Positions 24,822-32,687 of a stretch of DNA of 36,096 nt are shown here, piece after piece. The notes under the pieces are model-generated. The model saw only the letters and a list, made by a program, of their open reading frames with translations, was not told the DNA's origin and searched no databases. Made by a program: the position numbers and the translations under genes. Each line of letters opens with the position of its first letter. Position 1 is the stretch's first letter. Origin of the DNA: Acidovorax sp. GW101-3H11 (lineage in GTDB: Bacteria; Pseudomonadota; Gammaproteobacteria; Burkholderiales; Burkholderiaceae_C); NCBI RefSeq assembly GCF_001633105.1, contig NZ_LUKZ01000009.1:1265639-1301734 (forward strand). Reading direction: 5' to 3'.

Positions 24822-25999
24822 AGCCCGGCTGCGGCACGCAGTGCCGCAGCTTTGTCAGTTCTTTCCCAGCTGAACTCGGGTTCTTCGCGGCCGAAGTGGC
24901 CGTAGGCCGCCGTCTTTTCGTAGATCGGGCGCAGCAGGTCCAGCATCTGGATGATGCCCTTGGGGCGCAGGTCGAAATGCTCGCGCACCAGTGCGGCCAA
25001 ACGGTCATCCGACACCACGCCCGTACCTTCGGTGTACACCGTGATGTTCATTGGCTCGGCCACGCCGATCGCATAAGCCACCTGGATCTGGCACTGGCGC
25101 GCCAGGCCCGCAGCCACGATGTTCTTGGCCACATAGCGGGCGGCATAGGCGGCCGAGCGGTCCACCTTCGTTGGGTCCTTGCCGCTGAAGGCGCCGCCGC
25201 CGTGGGGGCAGGCACCACCGTAGGTGTCCACGATGATCTTGCGGCCGGTCAGGCCACAGTCGCCCTGCGGGCCGCCGATGACGAAACGGCCGGTGGGGTT
25301 GATCAGGTAGCGCGTGTTCTGCAGCCATTCCTTGGGCAGCACGGGCTTGATGATCTCTTCGATGATGGCTTCAGTGAAGCTGGCCTTCATCTTGGTCTGG
25401 GTTTCGCTCTGGTCGGGGTGGTGCTGGGTGGAGAGCACCACGGTGTCGATGCTGTGGGGCTTGCCGTCCACATAGCGCATCGTCACTTGGCTCTTGGCAT
25501 CGGGGCGCAGGAAGGGCAGGCGGCCGTCCTTGCGCAGCTGGGCCTGGCGCTCGACCAGGCGGTGCGCGTAGTAGATGGGCGCGGGCATCAGCTCGGGCGT
25601 TTCGTCGCAGGCGTAGCCAAACATCAGGCCCTGGTCGCCAGCGCCGGTGTTCAGGTGGTCGTCGGACGCGTGGTCCACGCCCTGGGCGATGTCGTTGGAC
25701 TGCTTGTCGTAAGCCACCAGCACGGCGCAGCCCTTGTAGTCGATGCCGTAGTCGGTGTTGTCGTAGCCGATGCGCTTGATGGTGTCGCGCGCCACCTGGA
25801 TGTAGTCCACGTGGGCGTTGGTCGTGATCTCGCCCGCCAGCACCACGAGGCCGGTGTTGGTCAGCGTTTCGGCGGCGACGCGGCTGCGGGGGTCTTGCTT
25901 GAAGATCGCGTCGAGAATCGCGTCCGAGATCTGGTCGGCCACCTTGTCGGGGTGGCCTTCGGAGACGGATTCCGAGGTAAAGAGAAAGTCGTTCGCCAT
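24818..25999 (-). CDS. metK: S-adenosylmethionine synthetase
   Basis: 393 residues, full length. It makes S-adenosylmethionine from methionine and ATP. Family signatures are plain: [19 protein letters not shown] at the N-terminus with the ATP-contacting His, [16 protein letters not shown] in the middle, and the phosphate-loop-like [19 protein letters not shown]. The C-terminal [15 protein letters not shown] and GHFGRE are also typical. The start ATG at 25999 follows AGGAG at 26009-26013. The leader can fold so that this site is paired, and the 3' region carries two structured repeats and a terminator. It is divergent from the acyltransferase pair. Confidence 0.97.
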   Translation of the reverse strand: MANDFLFTSESVSEGHPDKVADQISDAILDAIFKQDPRSRVAAETLTNTGLVVLAGEITTNAHVDYIQVARDTIKRIGYDNTDYGIDYKGCAVLVAYDKQSNDIAQGVDHASDDHLNTGAGDQGLMFGYACDETPELMPAPIYYAHRLVERQAQLRKDGRLPFLRPDAKSQVTMRYVDGKPHSIDTVVLSTQHHPDQSETQTKMKASFTEAIIEEIIKPVLPKEWLQNTRYLINPTGRFVIGGPQGDCGLTGRKIIVDTYGGACPHGGGAFSGKDPTKVDRSAAYAARYVAKNIVAAGLARQCQIQVAYAIGVAEPMNITVYTEGTGVVSDDRLAALVREHFDLRPKGIIQMLDLLRPIYEKTAAYGHFGREEPEFSWERTDKAAALRAAAGL

Positions 26000-26008
26000 T
26001 TGAATAAA

Positions 26009-26053
26009 CTCCTGTGTTCCGGCATTTGGGGCGTTGCCCTCACCCCGAAGGAG
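26009..26053 (-). promoter_or_regulatory. metK leader hairpin that can sequester the ribosome site
   Basis: On minus-strand RNA, CUCCU (26053-26049) can pair with the metK ribosome site AGGAG (26013-26009). Between them GGGG/CCCC or GGGC/GCCC stems form at about 26028-26046. This gives a 45-base hairpin directly before the start codon. It does not match the SAM-I, SAM-II or SAH riboswitch patterns that I know. It may be a SAM-responsive or temperature-responsive element, or a chance fold in GC-rich RNA. Confidence 0.4.
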
Positions 26054-26131
26054 ATCTGGCGAACGCTTTAGCAGATTTTTTTAACGTCGCCCTGCAAGTT
26101 GCTCATTTAACTCAGCGACCCCTCTATTTTA

Positions 26132-26995
26132 ATGCCAGTCGTCTTCCGATTCTTTTCCGCGTTTCCACTGTGGTTGCTGCATGTCATGGGTGCAGCGATG
26201 GGCTGGGTGGCGTTTTGTGCGTCGCCCACCTACCGGCGCCGCTTTCTCGCCAATTCGGCGCTGGCGGGCTATCCGTTTGGTGCCGTGCGGGCCGCCGTGG
26301 CCCACGCGGGCCGCATGGTGGCCGAGCTGCCGCGCCTGTGGCTGGGGGCACCGCTGCCCTGCCGCATCGAAGGCGAAGCCTGTGTGGAGCAGGCCTATGC
26401 CGCCGGTCGTGGCATCGTTCTTCTGACCCCGCATCAGGGGTGTTTTGAGCTGTCGGCCCAGGCGGTGGCGCGGCGCTGGAGCGCCGAGCGCGGCCCCATC
26501 ACCGTGCTGTACCGCCCCGCGCGCCAGGCCTGGCTGGCCAAGGTGATGGAGACCGCACGCAACCGCCCCGGCATGCTGGCCGTGCCCACCACGCTGGCGG
26601 GCGTGCGCCAGATGATCAAGGCGCTGCGCCGGGGCGAGGCCGTGGGCCTGCTGCCCGATCAGGTGCCGCCCGAGGGCCAGGGCCAGTGGGCGCCGTTTTT
26701 TGGCCGCGATGCCTACACCATGACCCTGGCCGCGCGCCTGGCGCAGCAGACGGGCGCCGCCGTGGTGCTGGTGCGCTGTGAGCGCCTGTCCTGGGGGCGG
26801 GGCTATGTCACGCATTTCGAGCCTTTGCCCGCGCCGCTATCGGCAGACATGGACCAAGCTCTGCTGCAGATCAACCAGGCCATGGAACACCTCATCCGCC
26901 AATGCCCCGAGCAGTACCTGTGGGGCTATGGCCGCTACAAGCAGCCACGTGGGGACGCCGCACCCGCCGCGCCTGCTGCAGGGGGTGCCGCATGA
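26132..26995 (+). CDS. LpxL/HtrB-family lipid A (late) acyltransferase
   Basis: 287 residues. One N-terminal membrane helix (about 7-29) anchors it to the inner membrane. The catalytic motif H101-x4-E106 (LLTPHQGCFE) and the later GLLPDQVPPEGQGQWAPFFG segment are those of lauroyl/myristoyl transferases that complete lipid A, using acyl-ACP. The ribosome site before ATG 26132 is weak. It is the first of two adjacent paralogous acyltransferases; the second overlaps its stop by ATGA. E. coli LpxL has about 306 residues, so the length fits. Which acyl chain each protein adds cannot be read from sequence. Confidence 0.88.
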   Translation: MPVVFRFFSAFPLWLLHVMGAAMGWVAFCASPTYRRRFLANSALAGYPFGAVRAAVAHAGRMVAELPRLWLGAPLPCRIEGEACVEQAYAAGRGIVLLTPHQGCFELSAQAVARRWSAERGPITVLYRPARQAWLAKVMETARNRPGMLAVPTTLAGVRQMIKALRRGEAVGLLPDQVPPEGQGQWAPFFGRDAYTMTLAARLAQQTGAAVVLVRCERLSWGRGYVTHFEPLPAPLSADMDQALLQINQAMEHLIRQCPEQYLWGYGRYKQPRGDAAPAAPAAGGAA

Positions 26996-27858
26996 CCGGC
27001 CGCCTGGGCGTGTGGTTCATGAGCGTGCTGGCGCTGCTGCCCCTGCCCGTGCTGCGCGGCCTGGGCTGGGTGCTGGGGCAGGTGGCCTATGTGCTGGTGG
27101 TGCGGCGGCGCAAGGTGGCGCTGCGCAACCTGGCGCTGTGTTTTCCTGATTGGACCGAGGCGCGCCGCCGGGCTGTGGCACGGGCCAATTTTGTGGCGTT
27201 CTGCCAGGCCTGGCTGGACCGCAGCTGGCTCTGGGCTGCACCGCGTGCGGTGGTCGAGCAGCGCGTGCGCCTCACGGGCGCCGTGCACGAGCTGGAGGGC
27301 GACACGCCCACCATCCTGTTCGCGCCGCATTTCTACGGCATGGACGCGGGTGGCCTGGCGCTGCCGCTGAACACGCAGCGCGCTTTCACCTCGATTTTTG
27401 CCACCCACCCCGACCCGGCGGTGGATGCCTGGTTCATGGCCGGGCGCCAGCGTTTTGGCGACGTGCGCATGCTCAACCGTGCCGATGGGGTCAAGCCCAT
27501 CATCTCCAGCCTGCGCAAAGGGGGCCTGCTGTATTTGCTGCCGGACATGGACTATGGCCGCAATGACTCGCTGTTTGTGCCGTTCTACGGCGTGACGGCG
27601 GCCACCATCCCGTCGCTGTCGCGTTTTGCGCGGCTGGGGCGCGCCAAGGTGGTGGGCGTGTATTCGCGCATGACGCCCACAGGCTATGTGGCCGAGGTCT
27701 CGCCCGCCTGGGCCGACTACCCCACCGACGACGCCGATGCCGACACCGTGCGTATGAACCGCGAGCTGCAGGCCGTGATCGACACCATGCCCGAGCAGTA
27801 CTACTGGGTGCACAAGCGCTTCAAGACCCGGCCCGAGGGTGAGGATTCGGTGTACTGA
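26992..27858 (+). CDS. Second LpxL-family acyltransferase
   Basis: 288 residues from the ATG at 26992, which overlaps the stop of the first acyltransferase (ATGA, 26992-26995), so translation is coupled. An N-terminal membrane helix (about 5-36) is followed by the H113-x4-D118 motif (LFAPHFYGMDAG) and the downstream LPDMDYGRNDSLFVPFYG. Paired LpxL-type genes are common in Betaproteobacteria and add the two secondary acyl chains of lipid A. The C-terminus YYWVHKRFKTRPEGE is typical of the family. The acyl donor chain length is unknown. Confidence 0.88.
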   Translation: MTGRLGVWFMSVLALLPLPVLRGLGWVLGQVAYVLVVRRRKVALRNLALCFPDWTEARRRAVARANFVAFCQAWLDRSWLWAAPRAVVEQRVRLTGAVHELEGDTPTILFAPHFYGMDAGGLALPLNTQRAFTSIFATHPDPAVDAWFMAGRQRFGDVRMLNRADGVKPIISSLRKGGLLYLLPDMDYGRNDSLFVPFYGVTAATIPSLSRFARLGRAKVVGVYSRMTPTGYVAEVSPAWADYPTDDADADTVRMNRELQAVIDTMPEQYYWVHKRFKTRPEGEDSVY

Positions 27859-27924
27859 CCTCTGGCGCTGGGGCTCCGCCCGGGCGGCGCGGCTTGGGGC
27901 CGTTATTGGATCTCAGTTTTATGG

Positions 27925-27980
27925 CAAAAATGGCCATTACCGCGCGTCCAGCATGCCTTGGTAGCTATGTTTTTTGATGA
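27925..27980 (+). repeat. Intergenic repeat family, copy 4
   Basis: It reads AAAAATGGCC, ATTAC, CGCGCGTCCAGCATGCCTTGG, TAGCTATG and a T-rich tail, collinear with the other copies. The end of the hydrolase gene on the minus strand runs into it: the stop TAG (27965-27967) and the preceding KT codons lie in its TAGCTATG part. Confidence 0.7.
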
Positions 27981-28873
27981 AAGAAGCGCTGCAACTCCAG
28001 GGCTACGCGCTCCGGGTGCTCATGCACGATCCAGTGCGATGCGCCCTCCACCCGCTGCAACTGCAGCTGCGGCACCCAGCCCGGCAGGCCATCGAGCAGG
28101 CCCGGCAGCAGGGCCGGGTCGTCCAGGCCCCACAGCACCAGCGTGGGCACGGTCACGGTGAGCATGCTGTCGGGCAAGGTGATGGCCTGTGCGCCCGGGT
28201 CGCCATCCCGTGGCGGGCGGATGGGGCTGGCGCGGTAGTAGTTGCAGGCGCCGGTCAGGCCCTGCTGCCACAGCGCGCGGTACTGGGCGCGCACGCTGTC
28301 GGTGAGCCAGGCGGGGGTACTGCCATCCGGCGCGTCGAAGAAGCCGAACAGGCGGCGGAAGTCGTCGTCCGCCAGCAGCGCCTCGGCGTCCGGGCGGCAC
28401 AGGAAGTGCATGTACTGGCTACCCGCCTGCTGGGCGGCGTTGTGCGCCAGCTCGCGCACAAACGCGCCGGGATGGGGGGAGTTGATGATCGCCAGCCGCT
28501 TCATCAGCTGCGGCTGCTGGTTGGCCAGGTTCCAGGCCACGGCGCCGCCCCAGTCGTGCGCCACCAGGCATTCCAGCGCGCCGCCGGGGCATTCGTGGGC
28601 GATCAGCGCGACCAGGTCCTGCACCAGGTGTTTGGCGCGGTAGGCCTCTACCTCGGGCGGGCTGCTGGACGGGCCAAACCCGCGCAGGTAGGGCGCCACG
28701 CAGCGGTAGCCGCCGTTTTCGGGGCGGGAGAAATGCAGCAGCAGCTCGTCCCAGATGAAGGCCCCCTCGGGAAACCCGTGCAGGAACAGCAGCACCGGGC
28801 GCCCCGCCACGCCGCTGGTGCGGCAGTGCAGGGTGATGCCATGGGGAAGGGAAACGGCGTTTTGCTGGATCAT
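27965..28873 (-). CDS. Alpha/beta hydrolase, epoxide-hydrolase-like
   Basis: 302 residues from the ATG at 28873. The oxyanion-hole motif HGFPEG is at 32-37. The nucleophile position reads H106-D107-W-G-G (VAHDWGGAVAW), so the nucleophile is Asp rather than Ser, as in soluble epoxide hydrolases and haloalkane dehalogenases. A late acid (LWGLDDPALLP) and His (GASHWIVHEHPERV) complete the triad. A cap domain fills about 130-220. No signal peptide is seen. The physiological substrate is unknown. Its last residues and stop codon lie within repeat copy 4, and its upstream gap holds copy 5, so both ends of the gene abut the repeat. Confidence 0.85.
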   Translation of the reverse strand: MIQQNAVSLPHGITLHCRTSGVAGRPVLLFLHGFPEGAFIWDELLLHFSRPENGGYRCVAPYLRGFGPSSSPPEVEAYRAKHLVQDLVALIAHECPGGALECLVAHDWGGAVAWNLANQQPQLMKRLAIINSPHPGAFVRELAHNAAQQAGSQYMHFLCRPDAEALLADDDFRRLFGFFDAPDGSTPAWLTDSVRAQYRALWQQGLTGACNYYRASPIRPPRDGDPGAQAITLPDSMLTVTVPTLVLWGLDDPALLPGLLDGLPGWVPQLQLQRVEGASHWIVHEHPERVALELQRFFHQKT

Positions 28874-28878
28874 GGCGC

Positions 28879-28937
28879 TATTGCTATCAATTAAATAGCT
28901 TCTAGCGCACGATGGTCGCGCGCTAGAGGCTGTTTTT
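28879..28937 (-). repeat. Intergenic repeat family, copy 5
   Basis: On the minus strand it reads AAAAACAGCCTCTAGCGCGC, GACCATCGTGCGCTAGAAGC, TATTTAATTGATAGCAAT. The TAG at 28923-28925 is the engB stop codon, so this repeat encodes the C-terminal residues KNSL. It also forms the 49-bp gap before the hydrolase start. Confidence 0.7.
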
Positions 28938-29684
28938 GTCTGAGTTTTCAGGGGCGGCGTCTGCCCCGGCAGGTGGTGCACCGGCGTCGGCGGCTTCGGG
29001 CTCAGCCGCAGGGCGCACCGGGTGGGCCCACTGCCACAGCAGCTGGGCCACGTCGTCCACCCCTTGCTTCTTGAGGGCCGAGAACATCTTCACCTCGCCG
29101 CCGCCTGCATGCAGTCGCGTAATCGACAGCACCTTGGCCTGCTCGGCGCGCGTGAGCTTGTCGGCCTTGGTCAGCACGATGAGGAACTTCAGGCCTTCTT
29201 CGACGCGGGGGCGCACCACTTCGAGCAGGGCCTCGTCCAGCTCGGTCAGGCCCAGGCGCGGATCACACAGCAGCACGATGCCGGTGAGGCTGGTGCGGCT
29301 GACCAGGTAGTTCACCATCACCTGCTGCCAGCGCACCTTGTCCGAGCGCGACACGGCGGCATAGCCATAGCCGGGCAGGTCGGCCAGCACGGCGTCGGTC
29401 ACGCCCTGTTTGCCTAGCGAGAACAGGTTGATGTGCTGCGTGCGGCCAGGTTTTTTGGAGGCAAACGCCAGCTGCTTTTGCTGCGTGAGCGTGTTGATGC
29501 AGGTGGATTTGCCTGCGTTGGAGCGGCCCACGAAGGCGATTTCGGGCACATCGATGGGCGGCAGGTGGTGCAGCTGCGCGGCCGTGGTCAGGAACCTGGC
29601 CGTGTGCATCCAGCCCATGGCGATCTTGGCGTCGGGTGCGGGCGGAAGGGAGCCAGCAACTGGCACGGTAGGAGAAGTCGTCAT
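28923..29684 (-). CDS. engB: Ribosome-biogenesis GTPase EngB (YsxC/YihA)
   Basis: 253 residues. GTPase motifs: G1 GRSNAGKST (53-61), the G2-region threonine in KPGRTQHIN, G3 DLPGYGYA, G4 TKAD and G5-like SALKKQG. EngB helps late 50S subunit assembly and is usually essential. The core is of normal size, but there is a ~45-residue Ala/Pro/Glu-rich C-terminal tail, the last residues of which are contributed by repeat copy 5. The start ATG at 29684 is 72 bp from the divergent cytochrome gene. This divergent pairing with a cytochrome c4 gene is, as I recall, common in Betaproteobacteria. Confidence 0.94.
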   Translation of the reverse strand: MTTSPTVPVAGSLPPAPDAKIAMGWMHTARFLTTAAQLHHLPPIDVPEIAFVGRSNAGKSTCINTLTQQKQLAFASKKPGRTQHINLFSLGKQGVTDAVLADLPGYGYAAVSRSDKVRWQQVMVNYLVSRTSLTGIVLLCDPRLGLTELDEALLEVVRPRVEEGLKFLIVLTKADKLTRAEQAKVLSITRLHAGGGEVKMFSALKKQGVDDVAQLLWQWAHPVRPAAEPEAADAGAPPAGADAAPENSDKNSL

Positions 29685-29690
29685 GAGAAA

Positions 29691-29720
29691 TTGGGAGGCA
29701 GGGAAGCCTCATTGTAGAAT
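29691..29720 (+). promoter_or_regulatory. Candidate promoter of the cytochrome c4 gene
   Basis: TTGGGA (29691-29696), an 18-bp spacer and TAGAAT (29715-29720) make a fair sigma-70 pattern, about 37 bp before the start codon. On the other strand ATTGTA (29711-29716) gives a TACAAT -10 for engB, so the promoters may overlap. Confidence 0.4.
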
Positions 29721-29756
29721 CGCGCGGTTTTGCGCACATAAACATACACCCTCGAT

Positions 29757-30386
29757 ATGAAGTTGCTCGCCTCCTTGCTGACGGCTGCCGCACTGGCAGC
29801 ACCTGTTTTCTCGGCCCACGCGGCGGGCGACGCCCCGAAGGTGGCCAAGCCGGATCTCGTCAAGGGCGAGGCCAGCTTCACCGCCGTGTGTGCGGCCTGC
29901 CACAACGCTGACGGCAATTCGGCCATCGCGGCCAACCCCAAGCTGTCGCAGCAACACCCCGAATACCTGGTCAAGCAACTGCAGGAATTCAAGTCGGGCA
30001 AGCGCAACAACGCTGTCATGAAGGGTTTTGCAGCCGCCCTGTCGGATGACGACATGCGCAACATCTCCTACTGGGTGGCCTCCAAGCCCGCCAAGGCTGG
30101 TTTTGCCAAGGACAAGGACTTGGTCGCCCTGGGCGAGCGCATCTACCGTGGCGGCATTGCCGACCGCAACATCGCGGCCTGCGCAGGCTGCCACAGCCCT
30201 AACGGTGCGGGCATCCCGGCACAGTACCCCCGTCTGGCGGGCCAGCATGCCGACTACACGGTGTCGCAGCTGAACATGTTCCGCGACGGTTCGCGCAGCA
30301 ACAGCCTGCAGATGACCCAGGTGGCCGCCAAGCTCAATGACAAGGAAATCAAGGCCGTCTCGGACTACATCGCCGGCCTGCGCTGA
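29757..30386 (+). CDS. Dihaem cytochrome c4
   Basis: 209 residues with a Sec signal peptide (about 1-22, cleavage after SAHA) and two c-type haem motifs, C45-AAC-H49 and C142-AGC-H146. The two halves are homologous (HPEYLVKQLQEFKSGKR; HADYTVSQLNMFRDGSR), as in cytochrome c4, a periplasmic electron carrier to terminal oxidases. Its haems would be attached by the System II proteins encoded directly downstream. A strong bidirectional terminator separates it from resB, so it is its own transcript. The ribosome site is weak, and a promoter candidate lies at 29691-29720. Confidence 0.93.
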   Translation: MKLLASLLTAAALAAPVFSAHAAGDAPKVAKPDLVKGEASFTAVCAACHNADGNSAIAANPKLSQQHPEYLVKQLQEFKSGKRNNAVMKGFAAALSDDDMRNISYWVASKPAKAGFAKDKDLVALGERIYRGGIADRNIAACAGCHSPNGAGIPAQYPRLAGQHADYTVSQLNMFRDGSRSNSLQMTQVAAKLNDKEIKAVSDYIAGLR

Positions 30387-30462
30387 TTGATCTTCGTCAA
30401 ACCGTGGCCCCTTGAGGTTTTTTGAACCGGGCCGCACGGAACCTACCGCCAATAACAACCCC

Positions 30463-30505
30463 AAAAAGGGCGGGTCCATCTCCACAGATGGTCCCGCCCT
30501 TTTTC
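30463..30505. terminator. Strong bidirectional terminator after cytochrome c4
   Basis: The stem AAAAAGGGCGGG, T, CCATCT pairs with AGATGG, T, CCCGCCCTTTTT around the loop CCAC, interrupted only by one T-T mismatch. A and T runs flank both sides. It lies between the cytochrome stop (30386) and the resB start (30534). Confidence 0.92.
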
Positions 30506-30533
30506 TTTCGCGCTTCGCAGACCCGTTTTATCC

Positions 30534-32687
30534 ATGTCCGACAACACCCAAGGCCTTCGCATCCAGTCTGGTTCCCAGGCCTGGCGCGCCGGGATCGAAC
30601 TGCTGTCCTCCATGCGGTTCGCCATCTCGCTGCTGACGGTGATCTGTATTGCCTCGGTGATCGGCACGGTGCTCAAGCAGCATGAGCCTGCAGTCAACTA
30701 CGTCAACCAGTTCGGGCCGTTCTGGGCTGAGCTGTTTGGCGCCATCCAGCTCAACGCGGTGTACAGCGCCTGGTGGTTCCTGCTGATCCTCGCGTTCCTG
30801 GTGATCAGCACCTCGCTGTGCATTGCCCGCAACACGCCCAAGATCCTGGTGGACCTCAAGGCCTACAAGGAAAACATCCGCGAGCAAAGCCTCAAGGCCT
30901 TCCACCACAAGGCGCAGGCCGACCTGCCCGCATCGGCCGAGGCTGAGGCACGCCGCATGGGCGCCCTGCTGGCCGGTGGCGGCTGGAAGGTGCGCCTGCA
31001 GCAGCGCGACACCGCCGCAGGCCCCGGCACGGGCTGGATGGTGGCGGCCAAGGCGGGCGCGGCCAACAAGATCGGCTACATCGCGGCGCACAGCGCCATC
31101 GTGCTGGTGTGTGTGGGCGGCCTGCTGGACGGCGACCTCATCGTGCGCGCCCAGATGCTGCTGGGTGGCAAGACGCCCTACCAGGGCGGCGGGCTGATTG
31201 CCGATGTGAAGCCCGAGCACCGGCTGTCCGAGCGCAATCCCACCTTCCGGGGCAACCTGCTGGTGGCCGAGGGCACGCAGTCGAGCACGGCCATCCTGAA
31301 CCAGTCCGACGGCGTGCTGCTGCAGGACCTGCCCTTCGCCATCGAACTCAAGAAGTTCATCGTGGAGCATTACTCCACCGGCATGCCCAAGCTGTTTGCC
31401 AGCGAGATCGTCATCCACGACAAGGCCACGGGCGAGAAGACCCCGGCGCGTGTGGAGGTGAACCACCCGGCCAGCTACAAAGGCATCGAGATCTACCAGT
31501 CGAGCTTTGACGACGGCGGCTCGCACCTCAAGCTGCGCGCCGCGCCCATGGTGGCAGGCGCCAAGCCGTTTGACGTGGAAGGTGTGGTGGGGGGCTCCAC
31601 CCAGCTCACCAACAAGGGCGGTGGCCCGGGCAGCGACACGCTGACGCTGGAGTTCACGGCGCTGCGCACCATCAACGTCGAGAACTTTGGCGGCGCAGGC
31701 CCCGGCGGCAGCGGCGCCGATGTGCGCAAGGTGGACCTGCGCGAATCGGTGGAGTCCCGCCTGGGCGCCGCCAACAAGACCGTGACCAAAAAAGAGCTGC
31801 GCAATGTGGGCCCGAGCGTGAGCTACAAGCTGCGCGACGCTGCGGGCCAGGCGCGCGAGTTCCACAACTACATGCTGCCGGTGGACACGGGCGACGGCGT
31901 GCCGGTGTTCCTGCTCGGCGTGCGCGAGTCGCCTGCCGACCCTTTCCGCTACCTGCGCGTGCCTGCGGACGACAACGGCAGCATGGACGGGTTCCTGCGC
32001 ATGAAGGCCCTGCTGGCCGACCCCGATGCGCGCGAGCAGGCCGTGCGCCGCTATGTGTCGCAGGCCATGGATTCGTCGCGGCCCGAGCTGGCCGAGCAGC
32101 TGCGCCTTTCGGCATCCCGTGCGCTGGCGCTGTTTGCGGGCGAAGGCATGGTGGCGGGCAAGCCCACGGGCGGCCTGCAGGCCGTGTCGGACTTCATGGA
32201 GGCCAACGTGCCCGAGGCCGAGCGTGCGCGGGCGGGCGAGGTGCTGGTGCGCATCCTCAACGGCACGCTGTTCGAGGTGGCCCAGCTCGCGCGCAAGCAG
32301 GCGGGCCAGGCGCCGCTGCAACACGACGACCGCACCCAGGGCTTCATGACGCAGGCCGTGCTCTCGCTGTCGGACGCACAGATCTACCCTGCGCCGCTGG
32401 CGTTCGAACTCAAGGACTTCACCCAGGTGCAGGCCAGCGTGTTCCAGGTGGCGCGCGCCCCTGGCAAGAACATTGTCTATCTGGGCTGCGCCTTGCTGAT
32501 CCTGGGCATTTTTGCCATGCTGTACGTGCGGGAGCGGCGCGTATGGGTGTGGGTAGCCCCCCAGGAAGGGCGCACCCACGCCACCATGGCGCTGTCCACC
32601 AACCGCAAGACGCTGGACAGTGACCAGGAGTTTGCACAGCTCGCACACAAACTGATCGGGGCATCGCCCCGCGAAGGTACCGCATGA
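30534..32687 (+). CDS. resB: System II cytochrome c biogenesis protein ResB (Ccs1)
   Basis: 717 residues, full ResB length. Three membrane helices are near the N-terminus (about 27-50, 82-103 and 181-202) and one near the C-terminus (about 644-663), with a large periplasmic domain between them. Segments such as SMRFAISLLTVICIASVIG and NHPASYKGIEIYQSSFDDGG are family-typical. With CcsA it forms the synthetase that carries haem across the membrane and ligates it to CxxCH motifs. The start codon has little ribosome-site support, and the terminator ends only 29 bp upstream, so the leader is short. It overlaps ccsA by 4 bp (ATGA). Confidence 0.93.
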   Translation: MSDNTQGLRIQSGSQAWRAGIELLSSMRFAISLLTVICIASVIGTVLKQHEPAVNYVNQFGPFWAELFGAIQLNAVYSAWWFLLILAFLVISTSLCIARNTPKILVDLKAYKENIREQSLKAFHHKAQADLPASAEAEARRMGALLAGGGWKVRLQQRDTAAGPGTGWMVAAKAGAANKIGYIAAHSAIVLVCVGGLLDGDLIVRAQMLLGGKTPYQGGGLIADVKPEHRLSERNPTFRGNLLVAEGTQSSTAILNQSDGVLLQDLPFAIELKKFIVEHYSTGMPKLFASEIVIHDKATGEKTPARVEVNHPASYKGIEIYQSSFDDGGSHLKLRAAPMVAGAKPFDVEGVVGGSTQLTNKGGGPGSDTLTLEFTALRTINVENFGGAGPGGSGADVRKVDLRESVESRLGAANKTVTKKELRNVGPSVSYKLRDAAGQAREFHNYMLPVDTGDGVPVFLLGVRESPADPFRYLRVPADDNGSMDGFLRMKALLADPDAREQAVRRYVSQAMDSSRPELAEQLRLSASRALALFAGEGMVAGKPTGGLQAVSDFMEANVPEAERARAGEVLVRILNGTLFEVAQLARKQAGQAPLQHDDRTQGFMTQAVLSLSDAQIYPAPLAFELKDFTQVQASVFQVARAPGKNIVYLGCALLILGIFAMLYVRERRVWVWVAPQEGRTHATMALSTNRKTLDSDQEFAQLAHKLIGASPREGTA

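Noticed and set aside
25999..26131. Known SAM or SAH riboswitch before metK
   Set aside because: The conserved cores of SAM-I, SAM-II and SAH classes, as I know them, are not present; only a ribosome-site hairpin is supported.
30528..32648. Long minus-strand frame opposite resB
   Set aside because: No start signal or domain; it mirrors the resB coding frame.
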